From Brevibacillus_D fluminis_A (GTDB lineage Bacteria > Bacillota > Bacilli > Brevibacillales > Brevibacillaceae), in assembly GCF_052072235.1 (NCBI RefSeq), contig NZ_CM125436.1:614001-678000 (forward strand): a stretch of DNA of 64,000 nt, read 5' to 3'. The notes under the pieces were generated by a model that saw only the letters and a program-made list of their open reading frames with translations, did no database searches and had not been told where the DNA came from. Each line of letters starts with the position of its first letter. The stretch's first letter is position 1. This document shows positions 48,771 through 57,651 of the stretch, one piece after another. Both the position numbers and the translations under genes were made by a program.

Positions 48771-51700
48771 TCACAGTCCCAATCTGTCTACCAACGCTTT
48801 TGCGTTTGGATACTGCATCCAAAGCCGCTTATCGCCCACAACGAAAAGCCGATGTTTGGCGCGAGAAACGGCTACATTTAACAAATTTGGTTCAATCGTC
48901 GCCCATTGAATCGCAGGTTTCTGCGTAGTGTCAGCTCCTAGACAAAGCACAACCACATTCGCCTCTTTTCCTTGGAATGTATGTACGGTTCCGACGGAGC
49001 GGTAAAGCCATCTGACATACGCACTTTTCGATACGTTACCTTTCGTAATATGCGGGTAATGTTGCTTCAACAATTCAATCAAATTTCGTTTGACGACCGT
49101 AAATGGCGTGATGACAAATAAGTCAGGAAGCATAGTCTCCGCATTCTGCACCGCCATAATGGAAAATGCTTTGCTGACAAAACGGACGATTTCCGTTCCC
49201 TGCTGTGGAACATACTGTTTTGAGATTGCTTCTCCACATACATCTATCCATCGGCTTGCACCCAAATCGTCGAATGTACTCGACACATCCGACGATGGCG
49301 GCTGTTTATCGAGCACCATCCGATTATCATAAGCAATCTCATTGCTAATGTCGAACATCGGATTATCGCACCTGCGATGAACCCATAACGGACTGCCAAG
49401 CCAACTATCTTTTAGCCATGTTCCTTGCGAATTCGCCGTATCCGCGAGCGTTTGAACGGAGGCTTTGGAAGATACGTATGCAGTACTTACGTTATAATGC
49501 TGTTGCAGATCGGAGAAAATCGATTCAGGTAGAGTTACGACAGGTTCGATTTGTTTCGGGTCGCCGACAACAACCGTTTTTTGAGCGCGCCATATGGCGC
49601 CAACTGCTGCTTGCGGCACTGCCTGTCCTGCCTCGTCAATGAATAGCCACCCGAAAGATTCTTTACCAAGTCCCCGGAACATAGAGTGGACAGATGCAAA
49701 CGCGGTGGAGACGACAGGAACGGCAAGGGTGAAAATGTCCCAGATCGCGCGAATGACTTCAGGTTCCTCCGTTTTGACCAAGGTTCTAAGGTTCATAAAC
49801 TCATAGAAGCTCCCAATGATTTGAGGCTGAGCAACAAATAAAAACTGCTCGTGAAGTCGCAACGCCTCCAAAAATAGCAGTTCTCGGGCGACCGCCCATT
49901 CCTTAGTCATCCACGGTGTACTCTTCTGTTTCTCATCATGAGATAACTCCCAGAACGCTTCATCCATGACAACTCTTCCAGTATTCTCTTTATCTTGCTC
50001 AATCAACTGCCGAAGTTCATCAATGCGGGCTTGCAGTGTATTCATTTTCACAGTGAAGTCTTGAAGCCGAGAGTCCAACCGCCTGATGCTTTGGTGTAAT
50101 TCTTCTAACCGGCGATTGGCTTTCGTTTGCTCTTGCAGTTGCTCCGACAATATGAGATGCGCTTCCCGATGCCGCGCACGGTGAGCTTTATACTCTTTGT
50201 ATTTCAGTAACTTCTCCCAAAATCCATACTTCACCTTGTCGAGCGTTGCGGCGATTTCTTTCCACTCCGCCACACTTTCCTGACAACGGGATAGCAAGCG
50301 TTCTTGGTGCTGATATTCTTCCAACGCTTGCTGCCGTTGCCTTGCCAGCTCGTTGTGTTCGATCCGCTTTTTATGTAATGCTTCTACCTGTAATGAATGT
50401 TCCCTTAGCGCGTCAAATACTCGGACTGCCTTCGCTTGATGTTGTTGCACAGTTTGCAAAGCTTGGCGAAAAGCTTCTCTTGCCTCGTTCCACAATTTGA
50501 ATCTGTCTTCGCTAGTTGCGCGAGCTTGCTTTGCTTCCATCAGCCATCGTCTGAATGAATAGCCTTCATCTGCTTTTTTATACCAAAAATTCCGGTTGAA
50601 CTTAAAACGATTATTGCTGTTGCCCAATCTAGCTGAGATCATCCCCCAGGAACGCTCACCGTACACGGTTTTCGCTACACGCTGCAAATACTGCGCTCCG
50701 GGATGCGAGCGAAAAGACTCAGGAATCGTTTTTTCATCCGGGAGCTCAAGAGAAATATTTTCGACTGCGCCATTGTTAGAAGAGGCAATAATGACGCCAT
50801 ATCCGGTTAGGGAATCGGCAAGACGATTGATCACCGATTGACCAATGCTTTTTATTTTGACGAATGCATCTGCCGGGTTATCAAAACATACCATGTTGCA
50901 CGCACGTTCTACAATAATAGCAGAAATAACGTCTCGAAGGAGCGTTGTTTTCCCTGTACCTGGAGGGCCGTTCACTGAAAAAATGCCCGACTCCTGTCCC
51001 AAACGGCTCATAATTTGGTTAACTGCCGCTTGTTGCATCAAATTCAAATGATACCTGCTCGGCCATTTGCCGAGCGGCACCCGGCCCGGCGCGGCAACAG
51101 CCGACAAGTGCTCCGGCTGGCGTTCCAAATCAATTCTCGATTCTGGTTCAAACAAATCTTCTCCATTAAGATAATGGTGCAGACCTCGACCCTCAGACCC
51201 TTGTGCGACCTCTTGACGGACGATCTCCAGCTCTCGCAAAAAGAAGCTGTTCAGGATATCGACTTTGCCTGGCTCTTGCTCATTATCTTCTTCAGTTGCT
51301 TCATCCTCTTGTTTCCGCTTCATTTTTTTATTGCTGTAGATCCAGAAAGGTTCTGAGTGAAAAGAGGCAGTCCAACCGAATTTTTCAGTAAATGTTTCAA
51401 GAAGTGATCGTAACGAAGCGATCGTCACTTTATTTCGACAAGCTTGTATAACTGCGAAACTTGCATCAGTTTCAATTTTTCGAAATTCATCATGCCAATC
51501 GTCGTAAAGCGTTCCCCGTTCCAATTTACCGAGGGCAAACGGCACAGTAGAAATTTTGCAAGAATCCGCTACGAATTCTCCTTTATGATTCACGCGTATC
51601 TGAGCATAAGCCGTTCTACCTTCGCTCAGATCGCCTTTAAAATAATTGGGCGTATTCGAAAATCGGCTTCGTACAATTTGCTGGACCTCCTCAATCTCGA

Positions 51701-51923
51701 AAACGCCGATAAATACGGTGTGAATATACGTCCAGTCATCCGTTTCGATTAAATCAAATTTATCTGGCCGCAGCCACGGCAGATCGTTGTCGAATCGAGC
51801 TAGCGAAGACGCGGCAATTTCGTTGCCTGTTATATCTTTATCGAAATTTGCTTCATCAATTTCGTACATTTGTAAATACTCGATTTTATGCCATGCTTCT
51901 ATCTTGTTAAGGGCGCGTTTCAT
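48771..51923 (-). CDS. Large UPF1-like SF1B helicase/ATPase
   Basis: 1050 residues. Residues 1-300 are a novel N-terminal region with an acidic linker near 200-220. Walker A FSVNGPPGTGKTTLLRDVIS starts near 316; a coiled-coil insertion of roughly 200 residues (about 480-700) follows; Walker B is WLFIDEAGQAVPQ, motif III VVVGDPKQIEPV, motif V VGTVHTFQGKEANVVVL and motif VI LNVAVSRAKHRLFVVGD. It belongs with UPF1/Dna2-like helicases, many of which are antiphage. Start at 51923 follows AGGAG at 12 bases. No partner gene overlaps it. Confidence 0.9.
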   Translation of the reverse strand: MKRALNKIEAWHKIEYLQMYEIDEANFDKDITGNEIAASSLARFDNDLPWLRPDKFDLIETDDWTYIHTVFIGVFEIEEVQQIVRSRFSNTPNYFKGDLSEGRTAYAQIRVNHKGEFVADSCKISTVPFALGKLERGTLYDDWHDEFRKIETDASFAVIQACRNKVTIASLRSLLETFTEKFGWTASFHSEPFWIYSNKKMKRKQEDEATEEDNEQEPGKVDILNSFFLRELEIVRQEVAQGSEGRGLHHYLNGEDLFEPESRIDLERQPEHLSAVAAPGRVPLGKWPSRYHLNLMQQAAVNQIMSRLGQESGIFSVNGPPGTGKTTLLRDVISAIIVERACNMVCFDNPADAFVKIKSIGQSVINRLADSLTGYGVIIASSNNGAVENISLELPDEKTIPESFRSHPGAQYLQRVAKTVYGERSWGMISARLGNSNNRFKFNRNFWYKKADEGYSFRRWLMEAKQARATSEDRFKLWNEAREAFRQALQTVQQHQAKAVRVFDALREHSLQVEALHKKRIEHNELARQRQQALEEYQHQERLLSRCQESVAEWKEIAATLDKVKYGFWEKLLKYKEYKAHRARHREAHLILSEQLQEQTKANRRLEELHQSIRRLDSRLQDFTVKMNTLQARIDELRQLIEQDKENTGRVVMDEAFWELSHDEKQKSTPWMTKEWAVARELLFLEALRLHEQFLFVAQPQIIGSFYEFMNLRTLVKTEEPEVIRAIWDIFTLAVPVVSTAFASVHSMFRGLGKESFGWLFIDEAGQAVPQAAVGAIWRAQKTVVVGDPKQIEPVVTLPESIFSDLQQHYNVSTAYVSSKASVQTLADTANSQGTWLKDSWLGSPLWVHRRCDNPMFDISNEIAYDNRMVLDKQPPSSDVSSTFDDLGASRWIDVCGEAISKQYVPQQGTEIVRFVSKAFSIMAVQNAETMLPDLFVITPFTVVKRNLIELLKQHYPHITKGNVSKSAYVRWLYRSVGTVHTFQGKEANVVVLCLGADTTQKPAIQWATIEPNLLNVAVSRAKHRLFVVGDKRLWMQYPNAKALVDRLGL

Positions 51924-52181
51924 AGCAAATGAAATCTCCTGTTTGTACGATTTATTTTATTATATTAGCACATACAGGAGACGCCTGGAAAAATATGAAT
52001 TGTATTAGTGTTTTCTCCGGTTTGAACGGCGATAACCCATGCGGAGGGATAATGATACTTCCGTCCGGCCACAGTTCAGCGCAATGGGGGCGGCTTGCAG
52101 CGATCCTGGAAGAGGTTTGAAGCCTATGAGGACGGCTAACCACTGTCCGCCGGATAGAATGATTTTGAAGCAACCAAAACA

Positions 52182-52245
52182 GAGGCGAAAACAGGGATGC
52201 GCGACCAAGTTTTGTTTGTTGCGTACCCCTGTTTTTCGGCTTTTA
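52182..52245. repeat. Imperfect inverted repeat upstream of the helicase gene
   Basis: An AAAACAGGG-type arm pairs with CCCTGTTTT across a 30-base loop, with additional GCGC/GCGT-like pairing. It could be a terminator for either strand or a mobile-element end. Confidence 0.4.
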
Positions 52246-52270
52246 AGAATGATTTGACGGGAAAATCGAT

Positions 52271-52490
52271 ATGATCATCACGAAGTCCATTTCGAGGTTT
52301 GCAAGAAACACGTTGGATACATTGAAAGAAGGCTTGATAATTTAGGCGAGGAAGATCAGTTTTATGTCAAAAATCATCACGAGCCGATTGTTAGTGAGGA
52401 AGTATTTGAGCAGGCGCAGGATATATTGCATCGAAGAGGTGAGAATTGCTGCCGCGGCGAGAAAGGCAAGCGGGCTATTTCCTTCTTAAT
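52271..52490 (+). pseudogene. Serine recombinase remnant
   Basis: Two pieces in different frames. The first, [19 protein letters not shown], is the conserved helix of large serine recombinases just after the catalytic region. The second, [19 protein letters not shown] then NHHEPIVSEEVFEQAQDILH, is the recombinase domain. The N-terminal catalytic Ser segment and the coiled coil are gone. It is a scar of an excised or decayed integrative element. Confidence 0.75.
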
Positions 52491-52576
52491 AATTTTAGTG
52501 TCTTATAATTCATAACAGCACTAACCGTCAATAAAACTGTGGAACCTGCCAAAACTGACATCATGAGAATGTCCAT
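52475..52576 (-). CDS. 33-residue single-helix membrane peptide
   Basis: ATG 52576 follows AGGAGGATTGGACA, a near-perfect ribosome-binding site. It encodes 33 residues: a hydrophobic helix (MDILMMSVLAGSTVLLTVSA) then a basic tail (KTLKLLRRK). This is the architecture of small type I toxin-like or regulatory membrane peptides. It overlaps the recombinase remnant end in antisense. No database match can be claimed. Confidence 0.6.
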   Translation of the reverse strand: MDILMMSVLAGSTVLLTVSAVMNYKTLKLLRRK

Positions 52577-52848
52577 TGTCCAATCCTCCTAATAAAAGAC
52601 TTTTCTGAATACAGCATAGCATACTGTAAACACAGTGAAAATTGAAGGTTATCGTCTCCATAAAAGTTCCCCAAAACCGACGAGACTCAGGCATTTACCC
52701 TGAGTTTCACTCGGTTTTTTCTTTTCTTTATCCGCAAACAACGAAAAAGCCATCCTCAATTTTTGTTCTTTTACCATCCGTGTTTCGTCCAATACGCTTT
52801 TCTTCTTTACACATAAGATAGTTCGAGAATGGTCAAAGGAGGATTTAT
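52577..52848. other. Gap before the DUF1259 genes
   Basis: It contains a terminator-like hairpin, nothing else recognisable. Promoters for the DUF1259 gene pair and the minus-strand small peptide should lie here; none was clearly identified. Confidence 0.4.
52674..52725 (+). terminator. Terminator-like hairpin
   Basis: Two-part stem, AAACCGA with TCGGTTT outside and ACTCAGG with CCTGAGT inside, then TTTTTTC, on the plus strand. No plus-strand gene is upstream except the recombinase remnant. Confidence 0.7.
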
Positions 52849-53268
52849 ATGGCGGAACATGTGAAGGTAAGCCCACGTTTCAAACGGCTTTGTACCCAAT
52901 TTGGAAAAATTTTGGGTGGGGAGTCTGAGATTGAAGAGGGGCCGGTCTGTTTTGTCATGCGAATGACGAATTTAAAAGAGACGATTTTGGGAAGAAAAAC
53001 GCGCTCCCCTTTGGTTCAAATGCAAATGTTTTCGTTTGAATCTCTCGATAAATCGGGCCGCGCGCTTTGTTTGGGGGAAACTGCCGTTCATCAAAATCAA
53101 GTGAATCGATTGATGTCGAATCTCCGCAAACGGGGGATTAAGGTGACTGCAGTGCATAATCACTGGCTCAAGGAAAATCCTCGCTTGCTGTACATGCATT
53201 GGGAAGCCATTGAAAATCCGGTTGTGTTTGCGAAAAAAACCAAAGAATCCATTGCATTCTTGGGGTAA
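52849..53268 (+). CDS. DUF1259 (LppY/LpqO-like) protein, copy 1
   Basis: 139 residues, ATG 52849 after GGAGG. DUF1259-like elements: CLGETAVHQNQVNRLMSNL and VTAVHNHWLKENPRLLYMHW with the paired His residues. No signal peptide is seen. Function unknown. A paralogue follows after 53 bases. Confidence 0.85.
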   Translation: MAEHVKVSPRFKRLCTQFGKILGGESEIEEGPVCFVMRMTNLKETILGRKTRSPLVQMQMFSFESLDKSGRALCLGETAVHQNQVNRLMSNLRKRGIKVTAVHNHWLKENPRLLYMHWEAIENPVVFAKKTKESIAFLG

Positions 53269-53321
53269 AGCAGTGAGCTGGGAAGCGGAATGATTATCTT
53301 AAAACGAAAGGCTGGTTTTGT

Positions 53322-53744
53322 ATGGCTGCACACGCGAAAGCAAGTCCCCAATTTAAAAAGCTATGCGATCAATTTTCCGCCATTTTAGGTGGAACCGAGC
53401 ATGAAATTACAAAAGGTCCGGTTTGTTTTGTTACCAGAAATACGAAACTGACGGCTGAAATTTTAGGGCGGCGGACTACATCTCCGTTGATCCGTTATCA
53501 ATTGTTCTCGTTTGAATCGTTGGACAGTAAAGGCCGCGCATTGTGTTTAGGGGAAACGGCTCTCTTCCAGAACCAGGTGAACCGATTGCTGTCCAATCTC
53601 CGCAAGAACGGGATCAAAGTGACAGCTGTCCATAATCACTGGCTGTTTGAGGAGCCGCGTCTGATGTATATTCACTGGGAGTCGATCGATAATCCCGTTG
53701 CATTTGCAAAGAAAGTCAAACGTTCGATCGCCTTTTTAGGCTAA
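53322..53744 (+). CDS. DUF1259 (LppY/LpqO-like) protein, copy 2
   Basis: 140 residues, tandem paralogue of the preceding gene with the same layout and conserved CLGETALFQNQVNRLLSNL and VTAVHNHWLFEEPRLMYIHW. The two proteins match over their full length with many substitutions, so the duplication is not recent. No signal peptide. Confidence 0.85.
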   Translation: MAAHAKASPQFKKLCDQFSAILGGTEHEITKGPVCFVTRNTKLTAEILGRRTTSPLIRYQLFSFESLDSKGRALCLGETALFQNQVNRLLSNLRKNGIKVTAVHNHWLFEEPRLMYIHWESIDNPVAFAKKVKRSIAFLG

Positions 53745-53910
53745 GGAAAGCTCTTCCCCGTCGCTAAGCGGGGCTTTTTCTTTTACGTAGTGAGTAACGG
53801 TCAAAAAATCCCCCTTTATGGAGATAGAAAAATAGAATAGAATCGTTGTATTCTTTTACCAGCACAATGCAGCTTAGCGTCAAATAAGCAGAGAGGTTTG
53901 GGGATGAGCC

Positions 53911-54090
53911 ATGTACAACGCATTCATTGCATTTATCAGTGTCCTGTTGCTTGGGGGCGTCATTTTTTGGACGGTATGGTGGGAAGGGTCTTGGATGAGC
54001 CTTCGGTTCACCAAGTGGTTTTTCATGATCTTCTTCATCGCGGCGGTGATTACCGGGATTTGCACCTATGCGGGAATGATTCAATTTTAG
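53911..54090 (+). CDS. 59-residue two-helix membrane protein
   Basis: ATG 53911 follows GGGGATGAGCC and the frame reads MYNAFIAFISVLLLGGVIFW, then WTVWWEGSWMSLRFTKW, then FFMIFFIAAVITGICTYAGM up to a TAG at 54088-54090. Two hydrophobic segments are separated by a tryptophan- and basic-rich loop. I do not know the family. Confidence 0.6.
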   Translation: MYNAFIAFISVLLLGGVIFWTVWWEGSWMSLRFTKWFFMIFFIAAVITGICTYAGMIQF

Positions 54091-54166
54091 GGAGCTTGGT
54101 TTCATGCAGCCGTCGGGTGGGATATGATAGAGGTAACGCAACGAACACCCGAGGAGGGCGTGGAGC

Positions 54167-54847
54167 ATGAATTCGGAAAAGAGCATCATCGACAAGCTGA
54201 ATCTACGCAAGCATCCGGCAAAGCTCATTCTCAATAAACCGGCCGATGTCACCGATTTTGACGCGGTCGAGTACGACACAACGATTACAAACGATCCGTA
54301 TGACGTGATCGTGCTGTTTGTGTTCCAGCTCGAGGAGTTTACGAGCAACGTTCAGATGATCATCGACAAACAGCTTGTGGCGGAAAAAGGGTACGTCTAC
54401 TTTGCGTATCCGAAAAAGAACAATCCGCAATACGATCAATACATCGAGCGGGACAGCTTTTTTCAAAGCGTGCCTGTCGATGAGGACGGATATATTCAAG
54501 GCAGCAGCTTGAAGTTTGCCAAAATGGTGAGCCTGAATGACGTGTTTACCATCATCGGCTTGAAAGCAGAGGGAAAGAAAGCGAAAAAGACATCTGCTGC
54601 ACCAAAAAGCCAATGCGTGGATGATTATATCGAGCACGTGGAAGAGATCAGGGCATTTTTCCAGGAACGGAACAAGGAGATTCTCGACAAATACAACGAG
54701 TTGACGCCAGGCTACCAAAAAGACTGGGCGCGCTATGTGTTTAGCGCCAAGAAAAAAGAGACGCAAGAGAAGCGTTTGGCGGAAATGGAGACGGTTTTGG
54801 GCGAAGGCTATAAAACGATGGATTTGTACCGGCGGCAGAAGAAGTAG
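54167..54847 (+). CDS. YdeI/OmpD-associated-like protein with N-terminal extra domain
   Basis: 226 residues. The C-terminal 75 residues (VDDYIEHVEEIRAFFQERNK, YNELTPGYQKDWARYVFSAK) match the YdeI/OmpD-associated family. The N-terminal 125 residues (LRKHPAKLILNKPADVTDF, VIVLFVFQLEEFT) form a separate domain of unknown function. No signal peptide, cytoplasmic. Confidence 0.75.
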   Translation: MNSEKSIIDKLNLRKHPAKLILNKPADVTDFDAVEYDTTITNDPYDVIVLFVFQLEEFTSNVQMIIDKQLVAEKGYVYFAYPKKNNPQYDQYIERDSFFQSVPVDEDGYIQGSSLKFAKMVSLNDVFTIIGLKAEGKKAKKTSAAPKSQCVDDYIEHVEEIRAFFQERNKEILDKYNELTPGYQKDWARYVFSAKKKETQEKRLAEMETVLGEGYKTMDLYRRQKK

Positions 54848-54906
54848 CGCGCGGGGCGCGGGGGCTGTTGTGAAATCTGCGGCAGGAATTCGACTTGCAA
54901 AAGCAG

Positions 54907-54940
54907 GAGGGGCTTTCTATCAAAAGAGAGCCCCTCGTTT
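54907..54940. terminator. Bidirectional terminator
   Basis: GAGGGGCTTTC (54907-54917) pairs with GAGAGCCCCTC (54926-54936) between convergent genes. Confidence 0.75.
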
Positions 54941-55399
54941 CTATTTCTTTTTCCTGGCAGGTGTCCACTTAAAGCCGCAGTTCATACAGCCGTTGACGAT
55001 TTCATTTCTTCCGGCAAACCCGACAAGGATGCTTACCGGCAGTGATAAACTGAGCGAAATCCAGCAAATGATAGCGATGAATGCGATCAGACCTTCATGA
55101 ATGGAAAAACCGCTATTGAACATCAAATAAGTTGTTCCAAAAACGCCAATCACCAGCACCAAAAGAGGAAGCAATGCCATCCAGCCAAGAGTTTTGAACA
55201 TGTTGGCAAAGCTGTAGCCTCGTTTGTTGGCGACGATTTGCGGTGACTTGCATTTCTGGCAGACAACGGCGTTCGCGGTGCCTGTTCCGTTTGGCGGATT
55301 TCCTGTTGGCTTTGCCTGAGTGCCTGTTGCCCGATTGGCCTGGGGAGAGGTGGAACGGTTTTGTTGCGTGGGTGTTGGTCTGGTGGTACGCTGTTGCAC
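54941..55399 (-). CDS. Zinc-ribbon membrane protein
   Basis: 152 residues. A low-complexity Thr/Pro/Gln/Asn N-terminus (1-42) is followed by CQKCKSPQIV, two membrane helices (about 70-90 and 100-125) and a second pair CMNCGFKW. The CxxC...CxxC pairs suggest a zinc-ribbon. Function unknown. It follows the DUF262 gene and a terminator on the same strand. Confidence 0.7.
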   Translation of the reverse strand: MQQRTTRPTPTQQNRSTSPQANRATGTQAKPTGNPPNGTGTANAVVCQKCKSPQIVANKRGYSFANMFKTLGWMALLPLLVLVIGVFGTTYLMFNSGFSIHEGLIAFIAIICWISLSLSLPVSILVGFAGRNEIVNGCMNCGFKWTPARKKK

Positions 55400-55433
55400 G
55401 CTTGCTTCTCCTCTCTGACTGGAAAGTATGTAA

Positions 55434-55470
55434 GAAAAAAGGAGCGGCCGACTCGAGCAGCTCCTTTTTT
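55434..55470. terminator. Terminator (both orientations)
   Basis: GGAGC (55441-55445) pairs with GCTCC (55460-55464) with an A run before and T run after, so it can stop minus-strand transcription from the DUF262 gene. Confidence 0.65.
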
Positions 55471-55474
55471 GGTG

Positions 55475-57181
55475 TTATTGCGGTTTCGCGAGCATAGCAA
55501 TCAATTGGGCTTGACGGTCTTGCAAAACGGCGGGGGTCCATTTGGTATGCTGCTCGATAAATACTTTATTGGCGTGGAAAGCATCGATCCGTTTTGACAG
55601 ATAGGTTTTCTTCTTCTGCTCAAAATCCTGGTTGCTTAACGCGCTGTTTTTCTTTTGGCTGATCAGGACCAGATTGGCGATCTTGTTTACCCACTGGTTC
55701 CGTTCATCCTCAGTGAAATCGCGTGTCCACTGGCTATGATCCGGCGGATTTTGCGGCAGTACATGTTCAGCCGTGATGTATTGGTAGTTCGACAAGTGAA
55801 CGGTATTGTCGCCGGATAAATACTCGACCTTCAGCAGCAGGTGCCGCGCATATTGTTTTTTGTAAATGTTTCCGTCGATCGTGCGCGTGAATTCCTCCAC
55901 GTCGATCGTAAACAACTGGTCGTTCGCCAGCAATTGGTCGGGCTGGTCCGCCGGGGTTTGGTCGATCATTTTCAAAATGCTGTTCATCGCATCCAGACGA
56001 ATGGTCGGCGTGATCCCGCACACCCAGTCTCCGGTGAACTTGTACTCCAGTTTTTTCAGGAAGAACTCCAGCTCTTTCGTGCCGAATTTGGCGTAATAAT
56101 GCATCAGCGGCGGAATCCAGTCTTCCGAGCGCAACCCGATTTTCATGATCGTCAGCAAGTTTTTGAAGCTGTTGCTGAGAGTGGTGTTTTGCAGCTCGAT
56201 GATTTCTTCATAAATCTCATTATACCGATTGATAAAATCGATGGTCTCCTTGCCCAATTGGAGGCGAGGGGTTTGAGGCGGCTTGACTTGGTAAATTTTT
56301 TCGTTAAACTCTTCCAGCAAGTTCGCCCGGGCTTTTTCCTGCACGAGGATGGTGCGGATGAATTGCAGGAAACGATCGAAGTCGTCGCCATGCTTGCCTT
56401 CAATTTCTTCCCAAATTTTCGCGTACTTGTTTTTTTCCTTTTCTGTCGGCAGCACGCCGATGTTTTGCGATTTCAGGATGTCGGCGTTCGTCAGCGGAAT
56501 TCCGCGATTATTCAAAATGGTGAACAGGCGGAACGCATCTTCCGTATTTTCGGTCGACACATAAATGAACAGGGCTTTGTTGAAGATGAATTTGACGAAC
56601 TCTTCCAGGCCGTGATCTTGTTTGATCCGCAGCATTTCCCCGCGCAGGACAGTGATCGCGTTCGCCATGTTGGCGATCGATACGTTGTCGCTGTCCAAGT
56701 GGGCTTGCAGCGCAGCGGCATCGGTTGTGCCATCCGGTTTGATCACGAATTGCTGGATGAAATCTTCCACGCTGTCGCGGATTTTATACGTCAGTCTCGT
56801 GCGGGAAGGGATGTTTTCGAGCGGGCTTTCTTCCTGAAAGATTTTTTTCTGGAGCGTGCTCTTGTATTGCGGAGTGTCGATGGTATCGCGCAAGACCGCC
56901 ATCATGAGAAAAAATGTCGTTAATCGCTGCTGGCCGTCAAGCACTTCATACTCGGGGAACGAGCTTTCTTTCCGTTTTTTCAAAACAAGTGAACCGAGGA
57001 AATAATCATTCTCGGGCTTGTTTTCAAACGCAAAATACAAGTCATCGACCAGCTCGGTCAGATTGTCCGTTTGCCATACGTATGACCGCTGATACTCCGG
57101 GATGAGAAACCAAAAATCCTCGGAAAAAATTTTTTGCAAAATCTCTTTGTTTGCTTCAATCGTTCCTGCTGCCATTGCCAC
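55475..57181 (-). CDS. DUF262/DUF1524 (GmrSD-like) protein
   Basis: 568 residues from GTG 57181 after GGAG. N-terminal DUF262 (ParB-like NTPase/nuclease) with PEYQRSYVW, NDYFLGSLVL and DGQQRLTTFFLM; the C-terminal DUF1524 HNH-like domain has AEHVLPQNP and IANLVLISQKKNSALSNQ. Related GmrSD proteins degrade modified phage DNA (type IV restriction). Single gene with its own terminator in the accessory region. Target modification not known. Confidence 0.9.
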   Translation of the reverse strand: MAMAAGTIEANKEILQKIFSEDFWFLIPEYQRSYVWQTDNLTELVDDLYFAFENKPENDYFLGSLVLKKRKESSFPEYEVLDGQQRLTTFFLMMAVLRDTIDTPQYKSTLQKKIFQEESPLENIPSRTRLTYKIRDSVEDFIQQFVIKPDGTTDAAALQAHLDSDNVSIANMANAITVLRGEMLRIKQDHGLEEFVKFIFNKALFIYVSTENTEDAFRLFTILNNRGIPLTNADILKSQNIGVLPTEKEKNKYAKIWEEIEGKHGDDFDRFLQFIRTILVQEKARANLLEEFNEKIYQVKPPQTPRLQLGKETIDFINRYNEIYEEIIELQNTTLSNSFKNLLTIMKIGLRSEDWIPPLMHYYAKFGTKELEFFLKKLEYKFTGDWVCGITPTIRLDAMNSILKMIDQTPADQPDQLLANDQLFTIDVEEFTRTIDGNIYKKQYARHLLLKVEYLSGDNTVHLSNYQYITAEHVLPQNPPDHSQWTRDFTEDERNQWVNKIANLVLISQKKNSALSNQDFEQKKKTYLSKRIDAFHANKVFIEQHTKWTPAVLQDRQAQLIAMLAKPQ

Positions 57182-57228
57182 TTCACACTCCGTTACTTGC
57201 GTTGGACGAATTTTGGTATATGTATGTG

Positions 57229-57627
57229 TTACTGATTGCCACTCGTTGATTGCCGAGGCGCTCCCTCCAACCTCTTATAATAGACGATCTTCTCTTCAAT
57301 GCTCGCGAGGTTTTCCTGCAAGTCACTGATCTGGTTCAAGACGTTTTTGCGATGCGTCTCCAATAACGCCCGCCGTGCGCTGATCGTTGGATCGCCTTGG
57401 CTGCGCAGATCGGAAAACGCCTTCATCTCGCTGATCGGCATGCCTGTTGCGCGCAGCCGCATGATAAATTGCAGCCAGGACACGTCGGCTTCCGTATACC
57501 GGCGATAGCCGTTTGCGTCGCGGTCGACTCCGGAGAGCAGCCCGATTTTTTCATAATAGCGCAGCGTGTGCACTGAAAGTCCTGTCATCGTCGATATTTG
57601 TTGAATTGTGAATTTTTTCATTTCCAT
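57229..57627 (-). CDS. MerR family regulator
   Basis: 132 residues from ATG 57627 (ATG 57621 also possible). MerR winged HTH: FTIQQISTMTGLSVHTLRYYEKIGLL, DANGYRRYTEADVSWL, then a C-terminal coiled coil. No metal-binding cysteines, so a small-molecule or electrophile-responsive AdhR/YfmP-like member is likely. Divergent from the CMD-family gene it probably activates. Confidence 0.9.
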   Translation of the reverse strand: MEMKKFTIQQISTMTGLSVHTLRYYEKIGLLSGVDRDANGYRRYTEADVSWLQFIMRLRATGMPISEMKAFSDLRSQGDPTISARRALLETHRKNVLNQISDLQENLASIEEKIVYYKRLEGAPRQSTSGNQ

Positions 57628-57633
57628 AGACCC

Positions 57634-57639
57634 ATTATA
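57634..57639 (-). promoter_or_regulatory. Extended -10 of the merR gene, leaderless transcript likely
   Basis: TGCTATAAT on the minus strand ends seven bases before ATG 57627, so transcription should begin at or next to the start codon. No ribosome-binding site precedes the ATG, fitting a leaderless mRNA. Confidence 0.55.
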
Positions 57640-57651
57640 GCATAAAAGGTC

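Noticed and set aside
55841..56923. 360-residue plus-strand frame opposite the DUF262 gene
   Set aside because: Antisense shadow of a protein with clear DUF262 and DUF1524 motifs.
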